Positions 16,737 to 26,437 of a DNA stretch of 64,000 nucleotides are shown one piece after another. The notes beneath the pieces were generated by a model. The model was given only the letters and a program-made list of their open reading frames with translations, made no database searches and had not been told where the DNA came from. The first letter of the stretch is position 1. Every line of letters starts with the position of its first letter. Source of the DNA: Actinoplanes missouriensis 431 (GTDB taxonomy: Bacteria; Actinomycetota; Actinomycetes; Mycobacteriales; Micromonosporaceae); contig NC_017093.1 of NCBI RefSeq assembly GCF_000284295.1, positions 744,001 to 808,000 of the forward strand, written 5' to 3'. A program made the translations under genes and the position numbers.

Positions 16737-17675
16737 CTACGGCGTGGGGCAGCCGCTGATGTCGACGCCGTGGGCGTGCATCCATGCGGTCGGCTCGATC
16801 GGGTTCTTGTAGTGGCCCGCGTGCACCTCGAAGTGCAGGTGCGGGCCGGTGGAGTGCCCGGTCGAGCCTTCCAGGCCGATCTGTTCGCCGGCGGTGACCC
16901 GCTGGCCGGCCGCGACCTGGATCTCGGACATGTGGCCGTAATGGGTGAGGTACCCGTTGGCGTGCCGGATGAGCACGGCGTTGCCGTAACCGCCGGCCGG
17001 CCCGGCTGACACCACCGTGCCCGCGCCCGCGGCGACGATCGGGGTGCCGTGCGCGGCGGCTAGGTCGACACCGGCGTGCAGGCGTCCCCCGCGCGGGCCG
17101 AAACAGGACGTGACGCCGGCTGACGGCATCGGGTGCACCCACTGCCCGCCGGACCCGGACCTGGAGCCGGACCTGGAGCCGGAGGTCGTGGCGGTGCGGT
17201 GGCCGCCGCTCGTGCCAGTGGCGGCGGCCGTTGTGGTGATGACCGGGCGCTTCTTGCGTTGCACGGCGGCTACGGCCGGCTCGCTCAGTGAGTCCGCCAC
17301 GCTTTCCGCCCACTCGTGCGCGGCGGCGCTGCCCGGGACGAACCGCTTGGCCGGGGCCTCGTCACCGGCCGGCGCGACGACCGGCAGTTCGGCGAAGGGG
17401 TGGGACGCGGTGGCCTGCGCCGTGGAGCCGGCGCTCTGGGAGGTGTGGCCGATCGAGGTGCTGTCGCCGGACAGGTGGGCGAGGGCGCCGGGAGCGGCGG
17501 AGGCGGCGACGCCGGCAGCTGTCACGCCCGCCGCGATCGTGGCGCTCAGGGCGCTCACCGAGAGGGCGGTGCGGCTGCGGGTGGCGAAGAGGGTGGGGAA
17601 GGAGGGTGCGCGGTGGCGGTGCAGTCGCTCCTGGCGGTGCCGGCCGACCCGGCCCGATGACGACTGCTGACCCAC
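16737..17675 (-). CDS. Secreted M23 family peptidase (LytM-type endopeptidase)
   Basis: A 312-residue protein. A basic N-terminus and hydrophobic segment (ALSVSALSATIAAGVTAAGV) act as a signal/anchor. A Thr/Ser/Gly-rich linker follows, then an M23 domain: CFGPRGGRLHAGVDLAAAHG (HxxxD zinc ligands) and STGHSTGPHLHFEVHAGH (HxH). Such enzymes cut peptidoglycan cross-bridges. All three zinc ligands and the catalytic His are present, so activity is expected. The start GTG 17675 has GGGAGG seven bases upstream. A paralogue lies 139 bp upstream on the same strand. Confidence 0.92.
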   Translation of the reverse strand: MGQQSSSGRVGRHRQERLHRHRAPSFPTLFATRSRTALSVSALSATIAAGVTAAGVAASAAPGALAHLSGDSTSIGHTSQSAGSTAQATASHPFAELPVVAPAGDEAPAKRFVPGSAAAHEWAESVADSLSEPAVAAVQRKKRPVITTTAAATGTSGGHRTATTSGSRSGSRSGSGGQWVHPMPSAGVTSCFGPRGGRLHAGVDLAAAHGTPIVAAGAGTVVSAGPAGGYGNAVLIRHANGYLTHYGHMSEIQVAAGQRVTAGEQIGLEGSTGHSTGPHLHFEVHAGHYKNPIEPTAWMHAHGVDISGCPTP

Positions 17676-17814
17676 GCGGATTCCTCCCGGCGGACGGAAC
17701 GGTTGCTGACACGTTCCTGTCGGCTTCTCAGGGGAGAGCGTGAGGCTGGAGAGAGAGGATCAACCGGATTGCAACGGGCGGTGTTTCAACCCGTACCCCA
17801 ATGGGGAAGATCTT

Positions 17815-18561
17815 TTAGGAAGCTGCCTCGGCGGCGGCCATGCCGGCGTAGACCGACTCGATCTGCAGCTTGATGTCGACGCCGCGCTCGCGGAGGAAGA
17901 CGATCGGGTCGACCGGGGTGCCCTTGACGTGCACTTCGAGGTGCAGGTGGGTCCCGTAGGAGTAACCGGTGTTGCCGACCTCGCCGATGACCTGACCGGC
18001 CTTGACCTCGTCGCCCTTCTTCACCAGCAGGCGCCGGGAGTGCGCGTAGATCATCTCGGTCCCGTCCTCCTGCTCGACGGTGATCGAGTAGCCGTAGCCG
18101 CCGTTGTAACCGGCGCTCGTCACCTTGCCGCCGTGCACCGCCTTGTAGGGCGTCCCGTCGGCGGCGGCCAGGTCGATGCCGGCGTGCAGCTTGCCGAACC
18201 GGACGCCGTAGGGCGAGGAGAACTGGTAGTCGTCGAGGGGCAGGAGGTAGATGTCCTCCGCGGAGACCTCGGCACTTACCTCTTCGGCCTTGTCGGACCG
18301 CTCGCTGCTGCGGGAGGCGCGCTCACCGTCGCTGTCGCGGCTCTCCAGGGCGTCGGTCGCGATCTGCGAGCTCTTCAGGCTCTGCAGAACGTCGGGGTTG
18401 ACGTCTTTCGCGTCCGGGAGGTTCGAGGCGGCGCCGAGAGCGACGACGCCGGCGCCGACGAATGCGGAGGTGACGACCGCGGCGTAACGGCTGCGGGGAG
18501 GGGTCGGGACGCGGCGGCGGCCGCGATAGCGATCGGGCTCAGACGACAAGCGCTGGCGCAC
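17815..18561 (-). CDS. Secreted M23 family peptidase, second paralogue
   Basis: A 248-residue protein. Basic start RQRLSSEPDRYRGRRRVP, one membrane segment (YAAVVTSAFVGAGVVALGAA), a charged Ser/Glu-rich stalk, then an M23 domain with SPYGVRFGKLHAGIDLAAAD (HxxxD) and YGTHLHLEVHVKG (HxH). This places an active-looking peptidoglycan endopeptidase outside the membrane. The start GTG 18561 is preferred because GGAGGG lies just upstream; GTG or ATG codons further out have none. It may be cotranscribed with the next M23 gene; the 139-bp gap shows no clear terminator. Confidence 0.9.
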   Translation of the reverse strand: MRQRLSSEPDRYRGRRRVPTPPRSRYAAVVTSAFVGAGVVALGAASNLPDAKDVNPDVLQSLKSSQIATDALESRDSDGERASRSSERSDKAEEVSAEVSAEDIYLLPLDDYQFSSPYGVRFGKLHAGIDLAAADGTPYKAVHGGKVTSAGYNGGYGYSITVEQEDGTEMIYAHSRRLLVKKGDEVKAGQVIGEVGNTGYSYGTHLHLEVHVKGTPVDPIVFLRERGVDIKLQIESVYAGMAAAEAAS

Positions 18562-18976
18562 GAACAACCCTCCGTCGGTGGCATTACGGCGGCCCGCCAT
18601 CTCGCCCGCGAACAGCGGTAAACGATGGCTTGCCGGGTCCTCGCTATGGGGTGAACCTGTGCGAGAGCCGTGGGCCACGGTAACGAAACGGCAGCCGGGT
18701 CACAAGTCGCAGCGCCATTTTCATGACAGTTCCTGGTCAGCATTGATCATTGAATGTCCGAATTGGTTACCTTTCCGGGTGGGTGATATGGCGACCCTCT
18801 GTGAGCAGGCGGAATGCGGAAAGTAATGTGACCTAAGGAACTATTCATCGGCCCTTCGGGTTGGACCGCCTGCTACCCCGGCTCGGCGTCTCGGGTTACC
18901 GTTCGTTCAGGTGACCGCGGGGGCTGCCCGCCTGAGGCGCCCGGCACCGGGGTCGGATAGCCCGAAGGGGTCTTGC
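18562..18976. other. Divergent intergenic region, 415 bp
   Basis: This region separates the minus-strand M23 gene from the plus-strand B12-binding gene and must hold both promoters. I looked for the c-di-AMP and cobalamin riboswitches that could be expected next to these gene types and found neither conserved core. A minus-strand 26-codon ORF begins at an ATG (about 18724) but has no recognised similarity. Nothing else can be supported. Confidence 0.5.
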
Positions 18977-19381
18977 ATGCAAGCACGGATCAGGGTCGTG
19001 GTGGCGAAGCCCGGGCTGGACGGGCACGACCGTGGCGCCAAGGTGGTGGCGCGGGCGTTGCGTGACGCCGGAATGGAAGTGGTCTACACCGGGCTGCACC
19101 AGACGCCCGAGCAGATCGTGGAGACCGCGATTCAGGAGGACGCCGACGCGATCGGTCTGTCGGTGCTCTCCGGGGCACACATGACGTTATTCCGGAGAGT
19201 GATCGAGCTGTTGGCGGAACGTGATGCCGAGGACATCGTCGTTTTTGGCGGCGGCATCATTCCGGAGGACGACATCACGGAATTGGAATCACTCGGTGTA
19301 GCCAAGCTATTTACGCCGGGTGCGACGACCGCGTCCATCGTTGAATGGGTGCGCGCCAATGTAGCTACGCCGGTGTCGTGA
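18977..19381 (+). CDS. Stand-alone cobalamin-binding protein (acyl-CoA mutase small-subunit type)
   Basis: A 134-residue protein equivalent to the C-terminal B12 domain of methylmalonyl-CoA mutase. [20 protein letters not shown] carries the DxHxxG motif whose His replaces dimethylbenzimidazole as the cobalt ligand. [10 protein letters not shown] and [13 protein letters not shown] follow as the base-tail binding loops. GAAGGGG lies six bases before ATG 18977. A mutase large subunit is not in the window, so this must pair in trans (methylmalonyl-, isobutyryl- or 2-hydroxyisobutyryl-type mutase). The next genes are sucCD, which act on succinyl-CoA, the product of methylmalonyl-CoA mutase. Confidence 0.88.
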   Translation: MQARIRVVVAKPGLDGHDRGAKVVARALRDAGMEVVYTGLHQTPEQIVETAIQEDADAIGLSVLSGAHMTLFRRVIELLAERDAEDIVVFGGGIIPEDDITELESLGVAKLFTPGATTASIVEWVRANVATPVS

Positions 19382-19386
19382 TTACC

Positions 19387-19408
19387 GGGCCCGCGTTCGC
19401 GCGGGCCC
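19387..19408 (+). terminator. Terminator after the B12-binding gene
   Basis: GGGCCCGCG / CGCGGGCCC (9 bp) with a TTCG tetraloop begins six bases after the stop codon. Confidence 0.8.
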
Positions 19409-19462
19409 GCCACCGTAACGGCTGGCCGGAGTGCCGGTGCGGGCTTCTCCACCGCAAGGGGA

Positions 19463-19498
19463 GAGGCCGGACGCACCCCTCACACGTCCGGCCCCTCT
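19463..19498. terminator. Second hairpin downstream of the B12-binding gene
   Basis: GGCCGGACG (19465-19473) pairs with CGTCCGGCC (19485-19493), and flanking AGAG/CTCT can extend the stem past a bulge. It is probably a back-up terminator isolating sucCD. Confidence 0.55.
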
Positions 19499-19988
19499 AT
19501 GCGCGATGCCCCGCCGCCACCCCTCGACCGACAGGGCATCGGCCGTTTTCCTTGCGGGCGCCTTAAGTTTCAGCGCTCCGACATCTCAATCAACGATGTC
19601 CTTCTCAGCCGGGTTACGTGCGGTGCTGTGACTTTTTCCGTTCACTCTCCCGTGTCAGCAGATCTTGAGTGGATCGATCTCCCGCGCCCCTGTGGACGGC
19701 CTGTGGACAGGGGCTGCGGCATTCCCTCCGGTGCACATTCCGCACGCCTGTCACAAGAGCCCCGGAGCTGCGATTTCGCCACTGTGGTGTGCGGTCTTGC
19801 ACACCGCGCACCCGCGCGGTCACAGGGGTCCAAACGGTCGCTAGTCTGCGAATGACGGCCATGCCGCAATCCTGCGGAAGGCTGGACGATCCTCACGCTG
19901 GCGGCGCAGCTGCGACGCGCCGCGCACACAGGTCGGGACGCAACGGTGCGGCTTGCCGGCGCTTGGCGTCGCGAGCGAAAGGAGACAC
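19499..19988. other. Gene-free region upstream of sucC
   Basis: Roughly 490 bp with no ORF that looks coding on either strand. It should contain the sucCD promoter; TAGTCT at 19842-19847 is a possible -10. At 19689-19710 there are two consecutive 11-bp copies of CCTGTGGACRG, whose complement resembles the DnaA box TTGTCCACA. Otherwise nothing is seen. Confidence 0.5.
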
Positions 19989-21167
19989 GTGGACCTGTTC
20001 GAGTATCAGGGGCGCGACCTGTTCGAACGGCACGGGCTGCCCGTGCTGGGCGGCGGTGTCGCCGAGACCCCGCAGGAAGCCCGGGCGATCGCCGAGCGGC
20101 TCGGCGGCAAGGTCGTCGTCAAGGCCCAGGTCAAGGTCGGTGGCCGTGGTAAGGCCGGCGGCGTGAAGCTGGCCGACGGCGCGGACGAGGCCGAGGCTCG
20201 CGCGACCGACATCCTGGGCATGGACATCAAGGGCCACACGGTCCACAAGGTGATGCTGGCCGAGACGGCCGACATCAAGGAGGAGTACTACTTCTCCTAC
20301 CTGCTGGACCGGGCCAACCGGACCTTCCTCTGCATCGCCAGCGTCGCCGGCGGCATGGAGATCGAGACGGTCGCCGAGACCGACCCGGACCGGGTCGCCA
20401 AGGTCGCCATCGACGCCAGCAAGGGCGTGGACGAGGCCAAGGCGCGGGAGATCGTCACCCTCGCCAAGTTCCCGGCCGACGTCGCCGACCAGGTCGTCGA
20501 CATCGCGGTGAAGCTCTGGCAGGCGTTCGTCGCCGAGGACGCGCTCCTCGTCGAGGTCAACCCGCTCGCCAAGGTCGGCGACGGCCGGGTGCTCGCGCTC
20601 GACGCCAAGGTCACGCTGGACGAGAACGCCGGCTTCCGGCACCCCGACCACGAGGCCCTCGAGGACAAGTCGGCCGTCGACCCGATCGAGCAGGCCGCCA
20701 AGGCGAAGAACCTCAACTACGTCAAGCTCGACGGCGAGGTCGGCATCATCGGCAACGGCGCCGGCCTGGTCATGTCGACCCTCGACGTGGTCGCCTACGC
20801 CGGTGAGAAGCACGGCGGCGTCAAGCCGGCGAACTTCCTCGACATCGGTGGCGGCGCCAGCGCCCAGGTGATGGCGAACGGTCTGGAGATCGTGCTCGGC
20901 GACCCGTCCGTGAAGTCCGTCTTCGTCAACGTGTTCGGTGGCATCACCGCCTGCGACGCGGTCGCCAACGGCATCATCCAGGCCCTGGCCCTGCTCGCCG
21001 AGCGCGGCGAGACCGTCACCAAGCCGCTCGTGGTCCGCCTCGACGGCAACAACGCCGAAGAGGGACGTGCCATCCTCGACGGTGCGAACAACCCGCTGGT
21101 CCAGCGGGTGGACACGATGGACGGAGCGGCCGCTCGCGCCGCCGAGCTCGCGGCTGCGGGGAAGTGA
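19989..21167 (+). CDS. sucC: Succinyl-CoA synthetase beta subunit (ADP-forming)
   Basis: A 392-residue ATP-grasp protein starting [39 protein letters not shown] is the ATP-grasp Lys/Gly loop, EVNPLAKV the metal-binding segment, and FLDIGGGAS plus [10 protein letters not shown] the power-helix/CoA-proximal region. With SucD it interconverts succinyl-CoA and succinate with substrate-level ATP formation in the TCA cycle. The start GTG 19989 has AAAGGAG five bases upstream. Length is normal. sucD follows after four bases. Confidence 0.96.
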   Translation: MDLFEYQGRDLFERHGLPVLGGGVAETPQEARAIAERLGGKVVVKAQVKVGGRGKAGGVKLADGADEAEARATDILGMDIKGHTVHKVMLAETADIKEEYYFSYLLDRANRTFLCIASVAGGMEIETVAETDPDRVAKVAIDASKGVDEAKAREIVTLAKFPADVADQVVDIAVKLWQAFVAEDALLVEVNPLAKVGDGRVLALDAKVTLDENAGFRHPDHEALEDKSAVDPIEQAAKAKNLNYVKLDGEVGIIGNGAGLVMSTLDVVAYAGEKHGGVKPANFLDIGGGASAQVMANGLEIVLGDPSVKSVFVNVFGGITACDAVANGIIQALALLAERGETVTKPLVVRLDGNNAEEGRAILDGANNPLVQRVDTMDGAAARAAELAAAGK

Positions 21168-21171
21168 ACTA

Positions 21172-22053
21172 ATGGCTATCTGGCTCACCAAGGACTCCAA
21201 GGTCATCGTCCAGGGCATCACCGGTGGTGAGGGCTCCAAGCACACCAAGCGGATGCTCGCCGCGGGCACCCAGGTCGTCGGTGGCGTGAACCCGCGCAAG
21301 GCCGGCACCAAGGTCGACTTCGACGGCACCGAGCTGCCGGTCTTCGCGACCGTCGCCGAGGCCATCAAGGAGACCGGCGCGGACGTCTCGGTCATCTTCG
21401 TGCCGCCGGCGTTCACCAAGGCCGCCGTGGTCGAGGCGATCGACGCCGAGATCCCGCTCGCCATCGTGATCACCGAGGGCGTGCCGGTGCAGGACTCGGC
21501 GTCGTTCTGGTCGTACAACGTGGCCAAGGGTTCCAAGACCCGGATCATCGGCCCGAACTGCCCGGGCATCGCCTCGCCGGGCGCCTCCAACGCCGGCATC
21601 ATCCCGGCCGACATCACCCCGCAGGGCCGGATCGGCCTGGTCAGCAAGAGCGGCACGCTGACCTACCAGCTCATGTACGAGCTGCGCGAATTCGGCTTCT
21701 CGACCGCTGTCGGCATCGGTGGCGACCCGATCATCGGGACCACGCACATCGACGCGCTGAAGGCGTTCCAGGAGGACCCGGACACCGACGCGATCGTCAT
21801 GATCGGTGAGATCGGTGGCGACGCCGAGGAGCGTGCGGCCGAGTTCATCAAGGCCAACGTCACCAAGCCGGTCGTCGGCTACATCGCCGGCTTCACCGCG
21901 CCGCCCGGAAAGACGATGGGCCACGCCGGCGCCATCATCTCCGGCTCGGCCGGCACCGCCGACGCGAAGAAGGCCGCCCTCGAAGCGGCCGGCGTCAAGG
22001 TCGGCAAGACGCCGAGCGAGACCGCCCGCCTCATGCGCGAGGTCATGAGCTGA
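21172..22053 (+). CDS. sucD: Succinyl-CoA synthetase alpha subunit
   Basis: A 293-residue protein. [20 protein letters not shown] is the CoA-binding Rossmann loop, [13 protein letters not shown] a family motif, SKSGTLTYQ the ligase region, and [13 protein letters not shown] contains the His that is phosphorylated during catalysis. It forms the heterotetramer with SucC. It is followed by a long hairpin terminator. Confidence 0.96.
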   Translation: MAIWLTKDSKVIVQGITGGEGSKHTKRMLAAGTQVVGGVNPRKAGTKVDFDGTELPVFATVAEAIKETGADVSVIFVPPAFTKAAVVEAIDAEIPLAIVITEGVPVQDSASFWSYNVAKGSKTRIIGPNCPGIASPGASNAGIIPADITPQGRIGLVSKSGTLTYQLMYELREFGFSTAVGIGGDPIIGTTHIDALKAFQEDPDTDAIVMIGEIGGDAEERAAEFIKANVTKPVVGYIAGFTAPPGKTMGHAGAIISGSAGTADAKKAALEAAGVKVGKTPSETARLMREVMS

Positions 22054-22069
22054 AGTCAGCGGAGATGAC

Positions 22070-22108
22070 GCGCCGCCGACCAGGTCGTTACGACTTGATC
22101 GGCGGCGC
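22070..22108 (+). terminator. Terminator of sucCD
   Basis: GCGCCGCCGA / TCGGCGGCGC (10 bp), continued inside by CAGGTCG / CGACTTG with one G-T pair and a TTA loop. It begins 17 bases after the sucD stop. Confidence 0.82.
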
Positions 22109-22159
22109 GCCGCTGTCTCTGCATCGCCGGAACCGCCGCGACGTGAAAAAGTAGTCGCG

Positions 22160-23632
22160 ATGCCCAGCACAACCGACCGGCCTGACGGCTCGGAGGACCC
22201 GTTCGCGGTCGCCGAGGCGCTGCAGTCTGTGGTGCGGGACACCGAGGAGACGCCGATCGACCGCGATCGCGCGGACACCCCCTCGGACAGCACCGCCTCG
22301 GAGAGCACCGCCCCGGCCGGTGCCGAACCGAGCAGCGCCGATCCGGCCAACCGGGACACCGTCGTGGTCGACGACGAGATGCTCGGGCGGCGGGACACCG
22401 TGCGCCTGCCCCACCAGCGCCGGCCCGGCGAGCCGGTGCGCCGGGCGCCGATGGCGGTGGCGGCCGGCTTCGCCACGCTCTGGGCCGCCCTGCTCAGCTA
22501 TCTGCCGATCGCGGTGGTGATCGGTCTGGCCCGCACGCTGGAGGACTCCGGCGGACTGGGCGCCGCCGCGCACGCCGGTCTGGCCGCCTGGCTTCTCGGG
22601 CACGGTCTGCCGGTGGGTACCTCGATCGGCCCGCTCGCGGTCACGCCGCTGCTGCTCACCCTCCTGGTGATCTGGCGGCTCAACCGGGCCGGCCTGCATG
22701 TGACACGTGCGGTCGGGGCCCGGCGCAGCGGCTCGACGGCCACCGCGCTGGGTGTGGCGGGCGCTGTCGGTCTCCCGTACGCGCTGGTGGGTGCCCTGGC
22801 GGCGGTCGCGACCGATGGGCGCGGCACCCAGGTCTCCGCCGGTCTGGCCGCGGTGCACTTCTTCGTTCTCGGCGTCGCGGGCGCGCTGATCGGCTCGCTG
22901 CGGGGGACCGACGCGGTCTCGGTGCTCGCCCGCAGGATGCCGCCGGTTCTGCGGCACGGCGTCCGCGCCGGGCTGGTCGCCGCGTTCCTGATCCTCGGCG
23001 CCGGCGCGGTCGCCGGCGGCCTCTCGGTGGCGCTCGGCGGCGGGCAGGCGGCCGAGATGATCGCCGCCTACCAGACCGGTGTGGCCGGGCAGGCCGGCAT
23101 CACGCTGATCAGCATCGGGTACGCGGTGAACGCCGCGATCTGGGCGGCCGCCTACCTGCTCGGGCCGGGATTCGCGCTCGGCGCCGGATCAGCGGTCAGC
23201 ATCACCGAGGTCTCGGTCGGCCCGCTGCCGATGCTGCCGCTCGTGGCCGGACTGCCGGACGGCCCGATGGGCGCGACCGGGACCGCCCTGCTGCTCCTGC
23301 CGGTGATCGCCGGTGGCGTGGCCGGATGGCTGCTCACCCAGCGGCTGCGGCACGGGCGCGGCGGCGCGCTGCGGACCGGTCGCCGCGGCGGCGCGACGGC
23401 GGACGACCCGCCGTGGTCACTGCTCATCGGAGCGGGCGTGCTGGCCGGACCGGTCGCCGGGGTGGTGCTGGGTCTGATGGCGCGGCTCTCCGGTGGATCA
23501 CTCGGGGCCGGAAAACTCTCCGAGATCGGGCCGGACCCGCTGCGGGTGGCGCTGATCGCCGCGATCGTCGCCGCGGCCTCGGTGGTGGCCGGCGCGGCGG
23601 CAGCCCGGGTGTTCGGGAACCGGAGTTCCTGA
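22160..23632 (+). CDS. PerM-like (DUF6350) multi-pass membrane protein
   Basis: A 490-residue protein with a ~95-residue acidic cytoplasmic N-terminus and then about ten membrane helices. Examples are FATLWAALLSYLPIAVVIGL, LAVTPLLLTLLVIWRL and GYAVNAAIWAAAYLLGPG. Sequence style and the order sucC-sucD-this-purN-purH match the actinobacterial DUF6350 family, whose mycobacterial member PerM is linked to cell division and persistence. There is no Shine-Dalgarno before ATG 22160, so translation may be leaderless. A role in division is inferred from the family. Confidence 0.85.
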   Translation: MPSTTDRPDGSEDPFAVAEALQSVVRDTEETPIDRDRADTPSDSTASESTAPAGAEPSSADPANRDTVVVDDEMLGRRDTVRLPHQRRPGEPVRRAPMAVAAGFATLWAALLSYLPIAVVIGLARTLEDSGGLGAAAHAGLAAWLLGHGLPVGTSIGPLAVTPLLLTLLVIWRLNRAGLHVTRAVGARRSGSTATALGVAGAVGLPYALVGALAAVATDGRGTQVSAGLAAVHFFVLGVAGALIGSLRGTDAVSVLARRMPPVLRHGVRAGLVAAFLILGAGAVAGGLSVALGGGQAAEMIAAYQTGVAGQAGITLISIGYAVNAAIWAAAYLLGPGFALGAGSAVSITEVSVGPLPMLPLVAGLPDGPMGATGTALLLLPVIAGGVAGWLLTQRLRHGRGGALRTGRRGGATADDPPWSLLIGAGVLAGPVAGVVLGLMARLSGGSLGAGKLSEIGPDPLRVALIAAIVAAASVVAGAAAARVFGNRSS

Positions 23633-23655
23633 GCGTCGCACCCGGGCCGGTCGCG

Positions 23656-24003
23656 TCAGGGCTGGGAGTTCTCCTCGATCCACTGGTTCCAGTCGAAGTC
23701 GGACGGGAACGTCAGGGCGAGGATCGCGAAGGCGATGCTGAGCACCAGGCCCGCGATGCTGGTGGCGATGCCCGCGATCACGATGCCGCGGTTGTTCGCC
23801 AGGCCGGTGTCGACCTTCTTCTTGCCGAGAATGCTGAAGATCAGGCCGAGGACGCTGAGCACTCCGCCCACCGGCCAGCAGCAGGAGATCGGGATCGAGA
23901 CGATGCCGAGGATCATCCCGGTCAGCCCGAGCCCGTTCTGCGGCTGAGCCGGAGGGCCGGCCGGCGGTCCGTAGGCCGGAGGGGGATATGCCACTCTCTT
24001 CAC
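23656..24003 (-). CDS. Small DUF4190-type membrane protein
   Basis: A 115-residue protein with a Pro/Gly/Ala/Tyr-rich cytoplasmic N-terminus (AYPPPAYGPPAGPPA). Two membrane helices follow, MILGIVSIPISCCWPVGGVL with adjacent SVLGLIFSILG, and IVIAGIATSIAGLVLSIAFA, then a polar C-terminus (WNQWIEENSQP). This is the common actinobacterial DUF4190 pattern with no known biochemical role. The start GTG 24003 has GGAG seven bases upstream; GTG 23994 (giving MAYPPP) is also possible. It faces purN divergently. Confidence 0.78.
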   Translation of the reverse strand: MKRVAYPPPAYGPPAGPPAQPQNGLGLTGMILGIVSIPISCCWPVGGVLSVLGLIFSILGKKKVDTGLANNRGIVIAGIATSIAGLVLSIAFAILALTFPSDFDWNQWIEENSQP

Positions 24004-24070
24004 ACTCCTTCTCCGCCACGATGGGCTGCGGCCGTCAGCCTAATGGATTCGATTCGATCTACGCTGCCCG

Positions 24071-24111
24071 TTGACGGGGCGTTCGTGCTGCGGCGATAGG
24101 GTGCACAGGTG
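24071..24111 (+). promoter_or_regulatory. Promoter of purN with leaderless start
   Basis: TTGACG (24071-24076), an 18-bp spacer and GATAGG (24095-24100), then eight bases to the purN GTG at 24109. There is no Shine-Dalgarno between, so the mRNA probably begins at the start codon. Confidence 0.5.
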
Positions 24112-24726
24112 ACTGACCCCGCGCCCGCCCGCCTGGTCGTCCTCATCTCCGGATCGGGCAGCAACCTGCAGGCTCTTCTCGAAGCGACAAAGGACCCGGC
24201 GTACGGCGCCGAGGTGGTCGCCGTCGGCGCCGACCGGGACGGCATCGCCGGTCTCGATCATGCTGCCGCCGCCGGTGTGCCCACTTTCGTGGACTCGGTG
24301 AAGGCGTATCCCACCCGTGACGACTGGGACGCCGCCCTCGCCGCGCACGTCGCCGAGCACCGGCCCGACCTGGTCATCTCGGCCGGGTTCCTGAAGCTGG
24401 TCGGCAAGAAGTTCCTGGACGCGTTCGGCGATCGGTACATCAACACGCACAACGCGCTGCTGCCCGCGTTCCCCGGCATCCACGGCCCGCGGGAGGCGCT
24501 CGCGTACGGCGTCAAAATCGCCGGCGCGACGCTCTTCTTCGTCGACGCCGGCGTCGACACCGGGCCGATCATCGCCCAGGTCAGCGTCCCCGTGCTCGAC
24601 GGCGACACGGAGGAGACGCTCACCGAGCGGATCAAGGTGGCCGAGCGGGCGCAGCTGGTGGAGTACGTCGGCCGGCTGGTCCGCCAGGGCTGGACCATCG
24701 AGGACAGAAAGGTACGGATTCCGTGA
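24109..24726 (+). CDS. purN: Phosphoribosylglycinamide formyltransferase
   Basis: A 205-residue GART transformylase. [15 protein letters not shown] is the phosphate-binding loop, [13 protein letters not shown] contains the catalytic Asn and His, and [12 protein letters not shown] the catalytic Asp. It transfers a formyl group from 10-formyl-THF to GAR in purine synthesis. The usual HPSLLP is HNALLP here, a mild variant. Its TGA overlaps the purH GTG (GTGA), so the two are coupled. Confidence 0.95.
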   Translation: MTDPAPARLVVLISGSGSNLQALLEATKDPAYGAEVVAVGADRDGIAGLDHAAAAGVPTFVDSVKAYPTRDDWDAALAAHVAEHRPDLVISAGFLKLVGKKFLDAFGDRYINTHNALLPAFPGIHGPREALAYGVKIAGATLFFVDAGVDTGPIIAQVSVPVLDGDTEETLTERIKVAERAQLVEYVGRLVRQGWTIEDRKVRIP

Positions 24727-26288
24727 CCACCTCTTCAGGCGAGGGTCGTCGTCCGATCAAGCGGGCGCTGCTGAGCGTCTGGTACAAGGACGGCATCGTC
24801 GAGCTGGCCCAGGCGCTGCACGCCGCCGGCGTGGAGATCGTCTCGACCGGTTCGACCGCGTCGACCGTGGAGAAGGCCGGCGTGCCGGTGACCCGGGTGG
24901 AGCAGATCACCGGCTTCCCCGAGATCCTGAGCGACCGGGTGAAGACGCTCCACCCGAAGGTGCACGGCGGTCTCCTCGCCGACATGCGCCTTCCCGAGCA
25001 CGTCAGTGAGCTCGCCGAGCACGGCATCGAGGCGTTCGATCTGCTGGTCAGCAACCTCTACCCGTTCACCGAGACGGTCGCGTCCGGTGCGAGTGAGGAG
25101 GAGTGCATCGCGAAGATCGACATTGGCGGGCCGGCGATGGTTCGGGCGGCTGCCAAGAACCATGCATCCGTTGCGGTGGTGACGGCGGTTTCCGCGTACC
25201 CGATGGTGCTGGAAGCTCTGAAGGACGGCGGTTTCTCGCTGACGCAGCGCAAGCTGCTCGCTGCTCGCGCTTTCGCGGACATCGCCGAGTACGACGTGGC
25301 GGTGGCGAACTGGACCGCGTCGGCGCTCGTGGGCGGCGATTTCGCGGAGTTCAGCGGGCTGGCGCTGCGGCGTTCCTCGGTTCTGCGGTACGGCGAGAAC
25401 CCGCACCAGCAGGCCGCGCTCTACCTCGACCCGAACGCGCCGGCCGGGCTCGCGCAGGCTACGCAGCTGCACGGCAAGGAGATGTCCTACAACAACTACG
25501 TCGACGCGGATGCCGCGTGGCGCAGCGCCAATGACTTCGACGCGCCCTGTGTCGCGATCATCAAGCACGCGAACCCGTGCGGGATCGCGATCGGCGCCGA
25601 CGTGGCGGAGGCGCACCGGAAGGCGCACGCGTGTGACCCGGTGTCGGCCTTCGGTGGCGTTGTCGCAGTAAATCGCGAAGTTTCGGTCGAGCTGGCGCAG
25701 CAACTCTCCGAGATCTTCACCGAGGTGATCGTGGCGCCGTCGTTTGCGCCCGCCGCCCTCGACCTCTTCCGCGAGAAGAAGAACCTGCGGGTGCTCGTGG
25801 CGCCGGCCTGGAACCCGCCCGCCACGGAGATCAAGCAGGTCGGTGGCGGTGTGCTCGTGCAGGCCGCCGACCGGATCGACGCGGACGGCGACGACCCGGC
25901 GAACTGGACACTGGCGACAGGTACGCCGGTTTCCGACGAGGTCATGGCGGATCTGGCGTTCGCGTGGCGGGCGATCCGGAGCGTCAAGAGCAACGCGATC
26001 CTGCTGGCGTCCGGTGGTGCGACCGTCGGCGTCGGGATGGGCCAGGTCAACCGGGTCGACTCGGCCCGGCTCGCGGTGTCGCGTGCCGGGGAGGAGCGGG
26101 CCGCGGGCAGTGTGGCGGCTTCGGACGCGTTCTTCCCGTTCCCGGACGGGCTTGAGGTGCTGATCGCGGCTGGGGTGCGGGCCGTGGTGCAGCCGGGCGG
26201 GTCGATCCGGGACAATCTGGTCATCGAGGCGGCGGAGAAGGCCGGGATCGCGGTCTACCTGACGGGCACACGCCACTTCTTCCACTGA
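24723..26288 (+). CDS. purH: Bifunctional AICAR transformylase / IMP cyclohydrolase
   Basis: A 521-residue enzyme for the last two steps of IMP synthesis. The N-terminal cyclohydrolase domain has [27 protein letters not shown] and [15 protein letters not shown]. The transformylase domain has [22 protein letters not shown] (catalytic Lys-His) and the ending [11 protein letters not shown]. Near the N-terminus [13 protein letters not shown] replaces the common SVSDKTG form, a small oddity. It is translated from a GTG overlapping the purN stop. Confidence 0.95.
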   Translation: MTTSSGEGRRPIKRALLSVWYKDGIVELAQALHAAGVEIVSTGSTASTVEKAGVPVTRVEQITGFPEILSDRVKTLHPKVHGGLLADMRLPEHVSELAEHGIEAFDLLVSNLYPFTETVASGASEEECIAKIDIGGPAMVRAAAKNHASVAVVTAVSAYPMVLEALKDGGFSLTQRKLLAARAFADIAEYDVAVANWTASALVGGDFAEFSGLALRRSSVLRYGENPHQQAALYLDPNAPAGLAQATQLHGKEMSYNNYVDADAAWRSANDFDAPCVAIIKHANPCGIAIGADVAEAHRKAHACDPVSAFGGVVAVNREVSVELAQQLSEIFTEVIVAPSFAPAALDLFREKKNLRVLVAPAWNPPATEIKQVGGGVLVQAADRIDADGDDPANWTLATGTPVSDEVMADLAFAWRAIRSVKSNAILLASGGATVGVGMGQVNRVDSARLAVSRAGEERAAGSVAASDAFFPFPDGLEVLIAAGVRAVVQPGGSIRDNLVIEAAEKAGIAVYLTGTRHFFH

Positions 26289-26437
26289 CGTGGTGCGGTC
26301 GCGGGGTGCGGCACGGTGGTCGTCCGGGCGGCTGGGGTCGGCCGGGGTGGCTGGTTCGGTTGGGCTCAGTTGGCTCAGTTGGGCTCGGCGGGTGGAGGCT
26401 CAGCCGTCGCTCAGGCAGGTTTGGGGTCCTTTGATCA

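Noticed and set aside
18645..18724. 26-codon minus-strand ORF in the M23 leader as a regulatory peptide
   Set aside because: It has an ATG but no amino-acid codon run, no ribosome binding site and no nearby hairpin, unlike the FFYY leader.
18600..18911. Possible c-di-AMP (ydaO) riboswitch upstream of the M23 gene
   Set aside because: Actinobacterial cell-wall hydrolase genes often have one, and plus-strand fragments such as GGGGTGAACC look suggestive. They lie on the wrong strand for the M23 gene, the conserved GTCAGCTAACC-type core is absent on both strands, and no fold could be built.
18562..18976. Cobalamin riboswitch before the B12-binding protein gene
   Set aside because: No B12-box-like sequence (GCC-x-CTG core) was found upstream of the start. 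The protein binds B12 but shows no sign of RNA-level B12 control.
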